From contig NZ_SZNK01000001.1 in assembly GCF_005217615.1 (NCBI RefSeq), forward strand, positions 4,094,001 to 4,158,000: DNA of 64,000 nt, read 5' to 3'. Of this stretch, positions 48,963 through 57,265 are shown piece by piece. The stretch is from Brevibacillus antibioticus (lineage in GTDB: Bacteria > Bacillota > Bacilli > Brevibacillales > Brevibacillaceae). Numbering within the stretch: the first letter of the stretch is position 1; each line of letters begins with the position of its first letter. The position numbers and the translations under genes were made by a program. The notes under the pieces were generated by a model. It was not told where the DNA came from. It searched no databases and worked only from the letters and a program-made list of their open reading frames with translations.

Positions 48963-50201
48963 TTATGTGCCCTGCAAGGATTTTGTCCGCTCTCTTTCGC
49001 TTCTCTGTTGTCGATAGGCTCTCATCCACGACCAGCCCAAGATGAGAAACGGAACCAGAACCAACAAGATCAAGAGGATGCCGTCCCAAAACTCCCACGA
49101 GTGAAGCGAAGCATTTTTCATGTCGTCGGCGATGATCCAAATGAAATCAACCGCCATACGTAGCTGATACTGGACAAAGAACCAGACGCCCCACACTGAT
49201 CCAATCAAGTAGACCCAGCTATACCAGCGGATGACTCTTTTCTCATGGTCGGCTACGTACTCCCATTCCTCCTGCTCATCCTGCGTCAAGGAACGGAATT
49301 TCCCTTTTAGAAACAGGCGTGTATTCACCATCAAATTGGAGCAATGGAACTTGGTTGCCAACACGTAATACAAGTCTGTCTGCATGAAAACCATGAACTG
49401 AAAGGCCAAAGCCATGAGCAGGATCACATTCAGCATACGAATGAATGCTTCCATGAAAGGCACAAGCGTCAGCCAGCCTTGATCATTGGCAAACAACAGT
49501 ATCACACCGATTCCCATAAACATCGCATCCCAGGCCATTCCCGCCAAAAACGCCCTGTATCTGCGCTGTGGCTCCACGAGAACAATATTGGACATATTCG
49601 TCTCTGCTACGGCAAAAACAAGTCGATGCCCCAGACCGATACGACTGCCGATCCCCACTGATCGGGCCGCCATCAAGTGGGCCATCTCATGGAAAAACAG
49701 AAAAACCCAAGTGGCCACGAAAGAAACTACTACCGAAACCGTCACGGAAGAAGAAACAAAGATATCGGAATAGACCGGGATATACTTGCCCGTAAACAAA
49801 CAAATGAAAAGACCCGTGAAAAATAAGCTACCGTATAATCCAAAGGCAACACTGTTAAAGAAAAACTGACCCGTCCCCTGCTTGATCCAAGAGAAATGGT
49901 CCACAACCGGCACTGGCTCATTGACAACTTCTCCATCTACCATGTACACAAATTGATAGGAACCAATTAAATCCTGCGCAAAGTCAAGCACATCCACCGG
50001 TTCTCCCAACCGTTCTTCCATGATCGTCGCGACTTCATTGATGCTCTTCCCTTCATCCAGCATATCGATGATCTCGACACCAATGGCCGGAAGCACAATG
50101 AAATTGCTGATATCCGTTCGTCCAATGAGGATCTCTTCCTCGTTTTCCGCCCGACGTGCAAGCGGGTGCATCTTGAGAATGCTATCTCCTGAGATATTCA
50201 A
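48963..50201 (-). CDS. PqqD-like/M50 membrane metalloprotease
   Basis: A 412-residue two-part protein. Residues 12-90 (MHPLARRAENEEEILIGRTD, VLPAIGVEIIDMLDEGKSIN) form a PqqD-like RRE domain, the fold that grips RiPP leader peptides. Residues 110-400 hold about seven membrane helices with the zinc motif FFHEMAHLMAARSVG (His171, Glu172, His175) and a later MQTDLYYVLATKF supplying the third ligand, as in site-2-type 'peptide zinc metalloproteases' such as YydH. The TTG start (LNISGDS) is chosen for GAGGAAGGTGTCTGCAA. It follows the E1-like gene by 35 bases. Likely role: cleaving or releasing the modified peptide at the membrane. Confidence 0.8.
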   Translation of the reverse strand: MNISGDSILKMHPLARRAENEEEILIGRTDISNFIVLPAIGVEIIDMLDEGKSINEVATIMEERLGEPVDVLDFAQDLIGSYQFVYMVDGEVVNEPVPVVDHFSWIKQGTGQFFFNSVAFGLYGSLFFTGLFICLFTGKYIPVYSDIFVSSSVTVSVVVSFVATWVFLFFHEMAHLMAARSVGIGSRIGLGHRLVFAVAETNMSNIVLVEPQRRYRAFLAGMAWDAMFMGIGVILLFANDQGWLTLVPFMEAFIRMLNVILLMALAFQFMVFMQTDLYYVLATKFHCSNLMVNTRLFLKGKFRSLTQDEQEEWEYVADHEKRVIRWYSWVYLIGSVWGVWFFVQYQLRMAVDFIWIIADDMKNASLHSWEFWDGILLILLVLVPFLILGWSWMRAYRQQRSERERTKSLQGT

Positions 50202-50236
50202 TTGCAGACACCTTCCTCTCTTACAGGAACGACTCC

Positions 50237-51391
50237 TTACTTTGCGAGCGCTTCTTTTCTCTTGATATGAAAAATCGGCTCCGTTCCGCTGCCGCCTCCA
50301 CAAGTCGGGCATTCAGCTTCATTTCTCTCCCATTCAAAGAACACACTCTTCTCCAACGTGTTGAAATCGAAAATGATAAATTTGCCCGCCGATTGTACCG
50401 GAGCTATGCCTGTCAAATACCTGATAGCATCGGAAGCCATCATACCCGTAATCATCATGGTGTTCGGTGCAATCGTGGCGGTGGGCAGAATAAAGTTGGT
50501 ATCGAGCAGCCTTTGGATCAACTGCGGATAGTCCTCGATCTGTCTGGAACGATGCAAATGCATGCAGTCGATACAGCCTGTCTTACCCGGTTCTACCATG
50601 AAGAACTGTCCTTCGATCAGGTTGAATCCCCCAGCAATGAACGGGATTTGCAGCTTGGTGCAGGCATGATTCACCCATCTCTGCAAAAAGAAAAAGGGCT
50701 GATCGGCTGCGAGCATCACGAGGTCACTTCCGGCAATAACCCGTTCTACGTCTTCGCTGGACTTGATTTGCAGCGTCTCCGTTTCAATCAATACCTCAGA
50801 ATGAAGCCTTCCGATGAAATCACGTGCCGCTTCCACCTTCAGGCGACCAATATCATGCTCGTTAAAGACCATTTGTCTGTTCAAATTGCTGAGCTCTACT
50901 CTATCAAAATCCACGAGCTTGATATGCTGGATTCCCGCTCCTACCAGATTGACCAGTAGTGTAGAGCCAAAGGCACCCATCCCCAGAATCGTCACTTTTT
51001 TTCTACTAACCTGCTCCTGTAGCCCGCTTGGACTTTGATGGAGATCGGTAAACAAGGAGAAGTATCGGATATTCGCTTTATATCTTTCCTTTTGTTCCGA
51101 AGTGAGGACGGAAGCTTCTTCCTTCGCCTGATCCATCAAGAAGCCCAATCCACTCAGTGATTCCATAGCTTCGACTATTTCTTCATACGTAATTTCGGGG
51201 TAATCTACAGCCAATAATGTATGTATTTCACCGACAGTACGAGTACCATCCATCAGTTTGATCATCTTGCGGATGGATCCATTCTCGTCTTCCAATTCGA
51301 AGGTATAACCAGGAGCCTCTCCCAAGCGGATCATCTGCTCTGTCACTTCATAAACGGGATGCACTGGTTTAAATAAAGGACGACGTTCCAT
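50237..51391 (-). CDS. RRE-E1/ThiF-like adenylating enzyme
   Basis: A 384-residue enzyme. Residues 1-87 look like a winged-helix RRE domain (PVYEVTEQMIRLGEAPG, TRTVGEIHTLLAVDYPEITY). Residues 130-384 are an E1/ThiF/MccB-type fold: ATP loop TILGMGAFGSTLLVNLVGAG, LVDFDRVELSNLNRQM with the Asp pair and Arg finger, and a Cys4 zinc site (CIDC at 273-276, CPTC at 361-364). MccB and PaaA, which modify microcin C and pantocin precursors, have the same architecture; no YcaO partner is present. The ATG follows TAGGAGGTGTTTTGT. It is separated from the peptide gene by an attenuator hairpin. Confidence 0.82.
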   Translation of the reverse strand: MERRPLFKPVHPVYEVTEQMIRLGEAPGYTFELEDENGSIRKMIKLMDGTRTVGEIHTLLAVDYPEITYEEIVEAMESLSGLGFLMDQAKEEASVLTSEQKERYKANIRYFSLFTDLHQSPSGLQEQVSRKKVTILGMGAFGSTLLVNLVGAGIQHIKLVDFDRVELSNLNRQMVFNEHDIGRLKVEAARDFIGRLHSEVLIETETLQIKSSEDVERVIAGSDLVMLAADQPFFFLQRWVNHACTKLQIPFIAGGFNLIEGQFFMVEPGKTGCIDCMHLHRSRQIEDYPQLIQRLLDTNFILPTATIAPNTMMITGMMASDAIRYLTGIAPVQSAGKFIIFDFNTLEKSVFFEWERNEAECPTCGGGSGTEPIFHIKRKEALAK

Positions 51392-51435
51392 ACAAAACAC
51401 CTCCTAATAGTCGGAGCACATTTTAGATGAAAAAA

Positions 51436-51459
51436 GGGAATAGCTCGTGTGCTATTCCC
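51436..51459 (-). terminator. Attenuator between peptide gene and E1-like gene
   Basis: On the minus strand GGGAATAGC pairs with GCTATTCCC around ACACGA, followed by TTTTTTC. It lies 17 bases after the peptide stop. Such partial terminators let a short precursor be made in excess of its enzymes. Confidence 0.8.
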
Positions 51460-51475
51460 CCTCTTCTTAAGAGAA

Positions 51476-51532
51476 TTAAGCTGCTACTGCAGTAGTGCGA
51501 ACGCTTTCAACTTTTTTCGCTTGGATTTTCAT
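51476..51532 (-). CDS. Candidate RiPP precursor peptide, 18 residues
   Basis: Reads MKIQAKKVESVRTTAVAA. The start follows AGAGGAGGAACTATCC, an almost perfect ribosome binding site with good spacing, and a strong hairpin follows the stop. It is the first gene on the strand of the E1-like and M50 genes. Both enzymes carry RRE-like domains, so a short peptide substrate next to them is expected. There is no separate leader and no Cys; Ser10, Thr13, Thr14 and the C-terminal Ala are possible modification points. Microcin C precursor is even shorter, so length alone is no objection. Confidence 0.7.
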   Translation of the reverse strand: MKIQAKKVESVRTTAVAA

Positions 51533-51879
51533 GGATAGTTCCTCCTCTCTGAATTGAAAAATGAAGACAAGCTCATTATATTTCATGAATTTACAGAAAT
51601 CTACAAATATTAGCAAAATTTTATATATTTTGGTAACTTTCTACTGTTTATTTCGTAAGCAATAGGATTTTCCCTTCTATTTTCGATTAAAAATCTTATA
51701 ATCCCTTCTTTTTGAAAAGAGTTTATATCCTTTTTGGAAATACACCCTGATTTTGGGACGCTTTCATTTTGGGATTCGTAGTACTAGGATGTAATAAGAA
51801 AATTTAACTAAGATCACTTTTGTTTGATCAAAAAAGGAAAAGCTGCGCAGCGAGCCTTTTTTGCTTAGGGGGAGCACTA
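51533..51879. promoter_or_regulatory. Divergent regulatory region
   Basis: An A/T-rich 347-base space between the peptide gene and the sigma-factor gene. On the minus strand TATAAT lies at 51575-51580, about 42 bases before the peptide start, but no good -35 box is spaced for it, so an activator or alternative sigma factor may be needed. No clear ECF -35 motif was identified for the plus side. Confidence 0.4.
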
Positions 51880-52437
51880 ATGGAGGAAGATCGAGTGATC
51901 ATCGGGCGGGTCTTGCAAGGGAACAAAGACGCCTACTCCGAGATCATTTCCAGATACCACGGAAAAGTAAGTTCCATTCTTCGCAAGATGTTGGGACATA
52001 CACCGGATGCACAAGATATCGTGCAGGAAATTTTCATTAAGACGTATTACCATTTACCAGAATATAAAACGAACTACGATTTTTCTGCATGGTTGTACCG
52101 GATAGCAGCCAACTACTGTCTGGACGAGCTGCGTAAGCGCAAGCGTAAGCAGCAGCTCACCACCAGCGAAGAGATAGAACCAGTGGATAGCCATACACCG
52201 GAGGTTGCCTTTCTGAATAAGGAGGGTCAGCGCCTGTTGCGTCAAAGGATGATGTCCGTCGAAGAAAAGTATCGGATCGTCCTCGAAATGCGCTACTTCG
52301 AATCATTGAGTTGTGAGGAAATCAGTCATCGACTGTCGATCCCGTCGAGTACTGTGCGGACGCGCCTGTCTCGTGGAAAAGACAAGCTGAGGGAAGCAAT
52401 CGGGCATGTAGGGCAAGGAGGGGACTTTCATCTATGA
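51880..52437 (+). CDS. RNA polymerase sigma factor, ECF/SigW-like
   Basis: A 185-residue sigma-70 family ECF factor. Region 2 is LQGNKDAYSEIISRYHGKVS, then DAQDIVQEIFIKTYYHLPEY and FSAWLYRIAANYCLDELRKR; region 4 is EEKYRIVLEMRYFESLSCEE followed by ISHRLSIPSSTVRTRLSRGK. The ATG of MEEDRVII is used because AGGGGGAGCACTA precedes it. It overlaps the next gene by 4 bases (ATGA), whose N-terminal zinc-finger domain is a typical anti-sigma. It is divergent from the RiPP-like operon and is a candidate regulator of it. Confidence 0.92.
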   Translation: MEEDRVIIGRVLQGNKDAYSEIISRYHGKVSSILRKMLGHTPDAQDIVQEIFIKTYYHLPEYKTNYDFSAWLYRIAANYCLDELRKRKRKQQLTTSEEIEPVDSHTPEVAFLNKEGQRLLRQRMMSVEEKYRIVLEMRYFESLSCEEISHRLSIPSSTVRTRLSRGKDKLREAIGHVGQGGDFHL

Positions 52438-54143
52438 AATGCTTAGATAAAGGACAAATTGCTTTGTATCTATACGACCTTCTTGAGCCAGAAGAAGCCG
52501 AGGTCATGGCCGCCCATTTAGAAGATTGCAGTCATTGCCAGCGTAGATTGAAACAGGAGCTGGACGAGCTGAAAGACCCAGAAGAATCACTGGCGACAGA
52601 CGAACCGTCCGAAGCAGTCATTCATGGCATCCTGGCGAATCTTCCCCCTTACCCTATACACGTGCTGAAACGCTCAGAGAGACAAAACATACAGAAGAAA
52701 ATTGATTGGAAGAAAAGGAGTCTGGATATCGTGAAAAAAGCAACCATCGCCGTAGCAGGAATGGCAGCAGTAGTCTATTTTGGAACACTGACTTCACCAT
52801 CCTTTGCGACTTATGTAAATAACTTGTATGCCTCTACCATAAAATCAGATCCGCAGCAGACAGAGAGTAGCTTGTTTGCAGCAGAAGCGTCCGAGGACGC
52901 CCTCATCCAGCGTGGACTTGAAAGAGGATATAACAAGAAGCTTGATTTGAAAGCCGTCGACAACGGAATGACGCTGGAAGTAAAAGAAGTTATGGCAGAT
53001 ACGAGGGATGTCCGGATTATTTTCGGCTTCAAGGACAAGAATGGCAAGCAGCTTGAAAAGTTGTTCCAGAATTTGCCCGTGGGGGATGAAGATAAACTGA
53101 ACGAAACCTATGAAATAAAAATCACAGACGAGGACGGAAACGTTCTTGAAACAATTGATAAGTACCATCTTAAATACAACAAGAAGGAAAGCATCGGCGA
53201 AAAAGAGGAGTACTTGATGGTCAGCCGACCGATTAGCCGATATTTTACAGATGTCAGCAAGATTCCTGACAAACTAAACATCGAGCTTCGTATCAAGAAG
53301 CTGGACAAAGTTGACGGAAATTGGAGCGTGACCATCCCTGTTGATATTTCCAAAGCCAAAAAGGAAACGAGAATTGTTCCCATTAACGAGCATTTTACCG
53401 CTCCCAATGGCGAAGTGATTAATCTAAAGCAAGTGATGGTGACACCTGGCCAAACTGAATTCGTTATCGAGAATACGGAAGGAAGCGGTAGTTCCCCATC
53501 CTTAACTTATGAAGTAGTGGACGACAAGGGGGCTGTACTCGCAGCTTGGAGCACTCTGGACCTAGTGAGTGAATTTGGGGAAGAACCGAATCCATTTTTC
53601 AAAAATGTAAGCAGAGAATATTTCGTTCGTGCAACCGATGACAAAAATATTCACTTCATCACCTTTCATTCCTTGCCAACGGATAAAAATCTAACCTTTA
53701 GAGTCGGTGATAATTACGATCAGATTCCTTCGAATTTTAAGCAAAAGCTTTCCATTGAGACACTAAAAACCACTCCTGTAACGATAAAGCATGAAGGAAG
53801 CACACTAACCTTCTCAAGCTTTGCTTCAGAAGAGATAACGAAAACAAACCCAATCACTTCTAAAAAAATCAAAAGGCTGCGTAATACATTACAGCTAGAG
53901 GCAACTTTGGCACCGGGTGTGATCTTTTTAGACTCCTGGGAGGGTGCTGATGACAAGGGAGAAGAATACAAGTTTAATTTTATGGGCTCCACAACAAAAG
54001 ATGAAAAAGGGAATTTTATCATGAAAGGTACACTCATAGATGAGATGGACGTTATCCCGAAAGAGCTGACGCTTGCGATCGAGGAACAAGTGAACATAGC
54101 AAAAGATATGGATTGGAGCGTAGCACTTCCACTGAAGAACTAA
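52434..54143 (+). CDS. Anti-sigma factor with zinc finger and DUF4179
   Basis: A 569-residue single-pass membrane protein. Residues 1-40 are a ZAS/zf-HC2 anti-sigma domain with AAHLEDCSHCQRRL (His28, Cys32, Cys35). A membrane helix follows at about 98-118 (KKATIAVAGMAAVVYFGTLT). The outer part is a DUF4179 domain (about 125-220, GYNKKLDLKAVDNGMTLEVK) and a long beta-rich region (NVIIEL-type strands to the end). It should hold the sigma factor at the membrane until an outside signal is sensed. It shares the ATGA overlap with the sigma gene. Confidence 0.88.
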   Translation: MKCLDKGQIALYLYDLLEPEEAEVMAAHLEDCSHCQRRLKQELDELKDPEESLATDEPSEAVIHGILANLPPYPIHVLKRSERQNIQKKIDWKKRSLDIVKKATIAVAGMAAVVYFGTLTSPSFATYVNNLYASTIKSDPQQTESSLFAAEASEDALIQRGLERGYNKKLDLKAVDNGMTLEVKEVMADTRDVRIIFGFKDKNGKQLEKLFQNLPVGDEDKLNETYEIKITDEDGNVLETIDKYHLKYNKKESIGEKEEYLMVSRPISRYFTDVSKIPDKLNIELRIKKLDKVDGNWSVTIPVDISKAKKETRIVPINEHFTAPNGEVINLKQVMVTPGQTEFVIENTEGSGSSPSLTYEVVDDKGAVLAAWSTLDLVSEFGEEPNPFFKNVSREYFVRATDDKNIHFITFHSLPTDKNLTFRVGDNYDQIPSNFKQKLSIETLKTTPVTIKHEGSTLTFSSFASEEITKTNPITSKKIKRLRNTLQLEATLAPGVIFLDSWEGADDKGEEYKFNFMGSTTKDEKGNFIMKGTLIDEMDVIPKELTLAIEEQVNIAKDMDWSVALPLKN

Positions 54144-54155
54144 CGCAAAAATAAA

Positions 54156-54208
54156 ACCACCACTCCCAACGAGACTGTAACAGCTCATGGGAGTGGTGGT
54201 CTTTTTTT
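54156..54208. terminator. Bidirectional terminator
   Basis: ACCACCACTCCCA pairs with TGGGAGTGGTGGT, flanked by A-rich sequence and CTTTTTTTAG, between the convergent anti-sigma gene and pcrB. Confidence 0.85.
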
Positions 54209-54902
54209 AGTATTGGGTTCCTTTTACAGCCTTCACAGTAGCGAGCGCAGCAGCGAGATCATCATAAATGACATTTCCTACGACAACCGTGTCCGCAATC
54301 TCTGCCATTTCTGCGGCTTGCTCTGGGGTACGAATGCCGCCCCCGTAAAAGAGATGGGCTTCGCCTGCCCCCGCTTTGGCAGCCTTTACGATTACAGGAT
54401 CGCCGTATGTACCGCTGTACTCCATGTAGACAATCGGCAAACGGCAAATGTTCGTCGCTACCTGCGCGTATGCTTTTGCCTGTGCAGCATCTGCAATAGG
54501 TCGAGCCTGAGTCAACTGCGCTACACCCGCTTCAGGGTTGGCGATGATATATCCTTCTGCAATGATCTCATCCCAATGAATATAAGCGCCAAACGCCTGA
54601 AGCCCCGATACATGCGGAGCAAAAATCCAGTCCGGATCGCCAGCGTTCAGTACAAGCGGGATCAAGTACGAATCAAATCCCGGTACAACCGCATCCAGCG
54701 AGGAAATCTCCAGGACAGCAGGTACTGCGTAACGACGCAATCGCGACATCAATTCGAGTGTATTGTCATAGGTCACACCGTACGTGCCGCCTACAATGAT
54801 CGCATCTGTTCCGGACTCGCAAATCGCCTCTAAGGCCTCATCATCGATTGTTTTATCCGGGTCTAGTTTAAAGGTATGGCGCCAGCCACGATAGTCAATC
54901 AA
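54207..54902 (-). CDS. pcrB: Heptaprenylglyceryl phosphate synthase
   Basis: A 231-residue TIM-barrel prenyltransferase that joins heptaprenyl diphosphate to glycerol-1-phosphate. Motifs: HTFKLDPDKTIDDEALEAIC, DAIIVGGTYGVTYDNTLELM, LVLNAGDPDWIFAPHVSGLQ and YMEYSGTYGDPVIVKAAKAG, LFYGGGIRTPEQAAEMAEIA with the phosphate-binding loop. Length matches the B. subtilis enzyme. In B. subtilis pcrB and pcrA are neighbours; here about 10 kb of accessory DNA lies between them. Confidence 0.93.
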   Translation of the reverse strand: MIDYRGWRHTFKLDPDKTIDDEALEAICESGTDAIIVGGTYGVTYDNTLELMSRLRRYAVPAVLEISSLDAVVPGFDSYLIPLVLNAGDPDWIFAPHVSGLQAFGAYIHWDEIIAEGYIIANPEAGVAQLTQARPIADAAQAKAYAQVATNICRLPIVYMEYSGTYGDPVIVKAAKAGAGEAHLFYGGGIRTPEQAAEMAEIADTVVVGNVIYDDLAAALATVKAVKGTQY

Positions 54903-54919
54903 CGTTGCCTGCCCCCTAG

Positions 54920-55210
54920 CTATTTTCCGATACGCTCAAGCGCCATCTGGTATCCGTCATTGCCGTAGTTCAGGCAGCGTTTGACGCGGGAAATCGTCGC
55001 CGTACTTGCGCCGGTCTCTGCTTCAATCTGATTGTAAGTAAAGCCTTTGCGGAGCATTCTCGCCACTTCCAGACGCTGTGCGAGCGACTGCATTTCGTTC
55101 ACTGTGCACAGATCATCAAAAAATTGATAGCACTCTTCCATTGTTTCCAGGGAAAGCACAGCTTCAAACAACTGCTCGAGCCCTTTTCCTTTTAATTTTT
55201 CCAATTGCAT
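54920..55210 (-). CDS. yerC: YerC/YecD TrpR-like protein
   Basis: A 96-residue helical DNA-binding protein of the YerC/YecD family, related to the Trp repressor. It shows VLSLETMEECYQFFDDLCTV, LAQRLEVARMLRKGFTYNQI and the helix-turn-helix EAETGASTATISRVKRCLNY. Its regulon is not established. The ATG of MQLEKLKG is chosen since AGAGGTGACAGAC lies before it. It is 17 bases upstream of pcrB on the same strand and after yerB, as in B. subtilis. Confidence 0.9.
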   Translation of the reverse strand: MQLEKLKGKGLEQLFEAVLSLETMEECYQFFDDLCTVNEMQSLAQRLEVARMLRKGFTYNQIEAETGASTATISRVKRCLNYGNDGYQMALERIGK

Positions 55211-55329
55211 GTCTGTCACCTCTGTTATGTAGTCCGTCTTTCGAACGGTTTCTCACTGTACAATTTTTAAGCACTAAAGCTTCAACAATTATCTTAGAAG
55301 AAACCGCCTTCATCCGCAACCCCTAATCC

Positions 55330-56385
55330 TTACTGGAACTTGAGCGACTTCGACAGACCCGGTGAATTCGACAATATGGATACCCAGGTATTCCCGGGCA
55401 AAAGCGGTACTTCTTGCGTCAAAGCCGCGTCCTCATAGGCACGGATGACTCCGTTGCTTCGCTTCCATTTGATCTTGCGCGCTTTTCCTTGCTGGAACAA
55501 ATAACCGTCCCCCGGGCCGATTACATCAACCGATAGACGCCCTTCATTATCCAGCACGCGGTGCTTGGCGGAGATGACCAGCAGATTGGTCGTGGACAGC
55601 TGTTTCTTGTCGCTCAAGTCCAAATGCGGCTTGCCTGCCGTAAAGCGCATGTATTTTTTTTGCTCGGCATCATAGGTAAAAGCAGCTTTGTTCAATGAGT
55701 GGAAAGTCAGATCTACCTGTGTAGCAGGTTCGCCTTCCTTGATCTCGGCATTCTCCGGCAGGAACGTGAAATGAGGCACCTCTGCCGTTTGACGCATCCC
55801 TTTATCCTGCATCGCTTTTTCCAGGAGCTCTGGCTTGGTGTACAGGTTATGCGGCGCTTTGCGGAATTTTTCTCGCCAAAAGTATTGACCGTTCGGGATT
55901 TCATCCAGATGACTGAGGTCTTTTCGCGCCAAGGTTTCCAGCGCATCCGGACTGCCTCCCGCGTGAACGAGGACCGCATCAAAGCCGTTCCCGATCTGGA
56001 TAAAATAAGGACGGATACTGCGAACAGGTCCGATTACTTCCGGTTTTTGGCTTTGGAATATCGCAAGAAAACGGGTCATTTCCCCTTCTGATAATACCTC
56101 ATAAATCATGTCCGCTTTGTTGATGCCTGTTTGTGGACGGGCGGGCGGAGCGTTGTTGATCATCACCATGATCGGTCGTTTGCTCCCTAGGTTTTCGTGA
56201 CTGCCAAGTCCTGTCATCGGTGCCTTATACGCATATTCGATGGGCTGATTCGTTTCCGGTGGCGTTTGCACAAGCGGATCAGGTATCTGCGGACTAGGTT
56301 GGGTGTCCACCGGCTTTTGAGCGCAGGCCGTTGTTAAGAGCATGAAGGCTAGTACCATGAGAGACGATTTGACTGTTCGTTTCAT
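55330..56385 (-). CDS. yerB: DUF3048 lipoprotein
   Basis: A 351-residue lipoprotein of the YerB/DUF3048 family. The signal peptide ends in LLTTAC (Cys20). Core blocks: NLGSKRPIMVMINNAPPARP, ADMIYEVLSEGEMTRFLAIF, GPVRSIRPYFIQIGNGFDAV, VHAGGSPDALETL. The biochemical function is unknown. The ATG of MKRTVKSS is selected for AAAGGAGCGATTCAT. The position beside yerC and pcrB keeps the B. subtilis gene order. Confidence 0.92.
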   Translation of the reverse strand: MKRTVKSSLMVLAFMLLTTACAQKPVDTQPSPQIPDPLVQTPPETNQPIEYAYKAPMTGLGSHENLGSKRPIMVMINNAPPARPQTGINKADMIYEVLSEGEMTRFLAIFQSQKPEVIGPVRSIRPYFIQIGNGFDAVLVHAGGSPDALETLARKDLSHLDEIPNGQYFWREKFRKAPHNLYTKPELLEKAMQDKGMRQTAEVPHFTFLPENAEIKEGEPATQVDLTFHSLNKAAFTYDAEQKKYMRFTAGKPHLDLSDKKQLSTTNLLVISAKHRVLDNEGRLSVDVIGPGDGYLFQQGKARKIKWKRSNGVIRAYEDAALTQEVPLLPGNTWVSILSNSPGLSKSLKFQ

Positions 56386-56563
56386 ATGAATCGCTCCTTT
56401 CCATCTCTCGTTGTCTTTTTTCCCTATTTCTTTTTCCAGAAGGATACAGAGGAATCCTGCTTCCACACGTTTTCCATGATTCTCATACGTCCGTGCCACA
56501 CATCTCGTTTTTGGCTATGCTACAATACGGATATAAAACAGATGCAAAGCGAGGCCGAAATCT

Positions 56564-57265
56564 ATGAATACCCCCTACCTCGTCTATCTGGTGGACGATG
56601 AAACGAACCTGTTGGAGCTCTTGCAATCGTATTTGCAAAGTGCCGGATTGCAGGTGAAAGCGTTTTCTAGTGGCAAGGATGTCTTGCCGTTACTTGATGA
56701 AGAAACACAGCCACATTTGTGGATATTGGACATTATGATGCCCGACATCGACGGCTATGAGCTCTTGCGTCTTGTCCGCGAAAAGTCGAATGTCCCCATC
56801 ATCTTCATCTCCGCTCGCGATCAGGATGTCGATAAAATCATCGGACTGGAACTAGGCAGCGACGACTACTTGGCGAAGCCATTTCTCCCTCGCGAACTAG
56901 TCATTCGTGCGAAAAAGCTCCTCCAGCGTACCTATGAGAAGCCTGGAGCCGCTGCTTCCTCTACCCAAACTTTTCAAGATTGGGTAACCGTCGATCCTTA
57001 TATGATCTCAGAAAAAGGCAGACAAGTAAAAGAAGGCGACGAACTCATTGATTTAACCACCAAAGAATTCGAGCTCATCGTCTACCTTTTGCACAATCAA
57101 GGTCTGGCCTTGAATCGTGAGCAGATTCTGACCTCCATCTGGGGGGAAGACTACATCGGCTCAGACAGGGCTGTCGATGACTTGGTGAAGCGCATCCGAA
57201 AGAAAATGCCCAAGTTTCCATTGGAGACGGTCTATGGCTTCGGCTACCGAATGACGCGTATATGA
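56564..57265 (+). CDS. OmpR-family response regulator, CssR-like
   Basis: A 233-residue response regulator. The receiver (1-120) has the acidic pair in VDDETN, the phosphorylated Asp in LWILDIMMPDIDGYE, Thr/Ser in IIFISARDQ and Lys in DYLAKPFLPREL. The C-terminal winged helix (about 135-230) has DLTTKEFELIVYLLHNQGLA, SDRAVDDLVKRIRKKM and VYGFGYRM. It resembles CssR, which responds to misfolded exported proteins in B. subtilis; that identity is likely but unproven. ATGA overlap with the sensor kinase gene. Confidence 0.88.
   Translation: MNTPYLVYLVDDETNLLELLQSYLQSAGLQVKAFSSGKDVLPLLDEETQPHLWILDIMMPDIDGYELLRLVREKSNVPIIFISARDQDVDKIIGLELGSDDYLAKPFLPRELVIRAKKLLQRTYEKPGAAASSTQTFQDWVTVDPYMISEKGRQVKEGDELIDLTTKEFELIVYLLHNQGLALNREQILTSIWGEDYIGSDRAVDDLVKRIRKKMPKFPLETVYGFGYRMTRI

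Noticed and set aside
50237..51391. E1-like gene as ThiF or MoeB of cofactor synthesis
   Set aside because: The N-terminal winged-helix domain, the neighbouring short peptide and M50 protease, and the lack of thi or moa genes favour a peptide-modifying enzyme.
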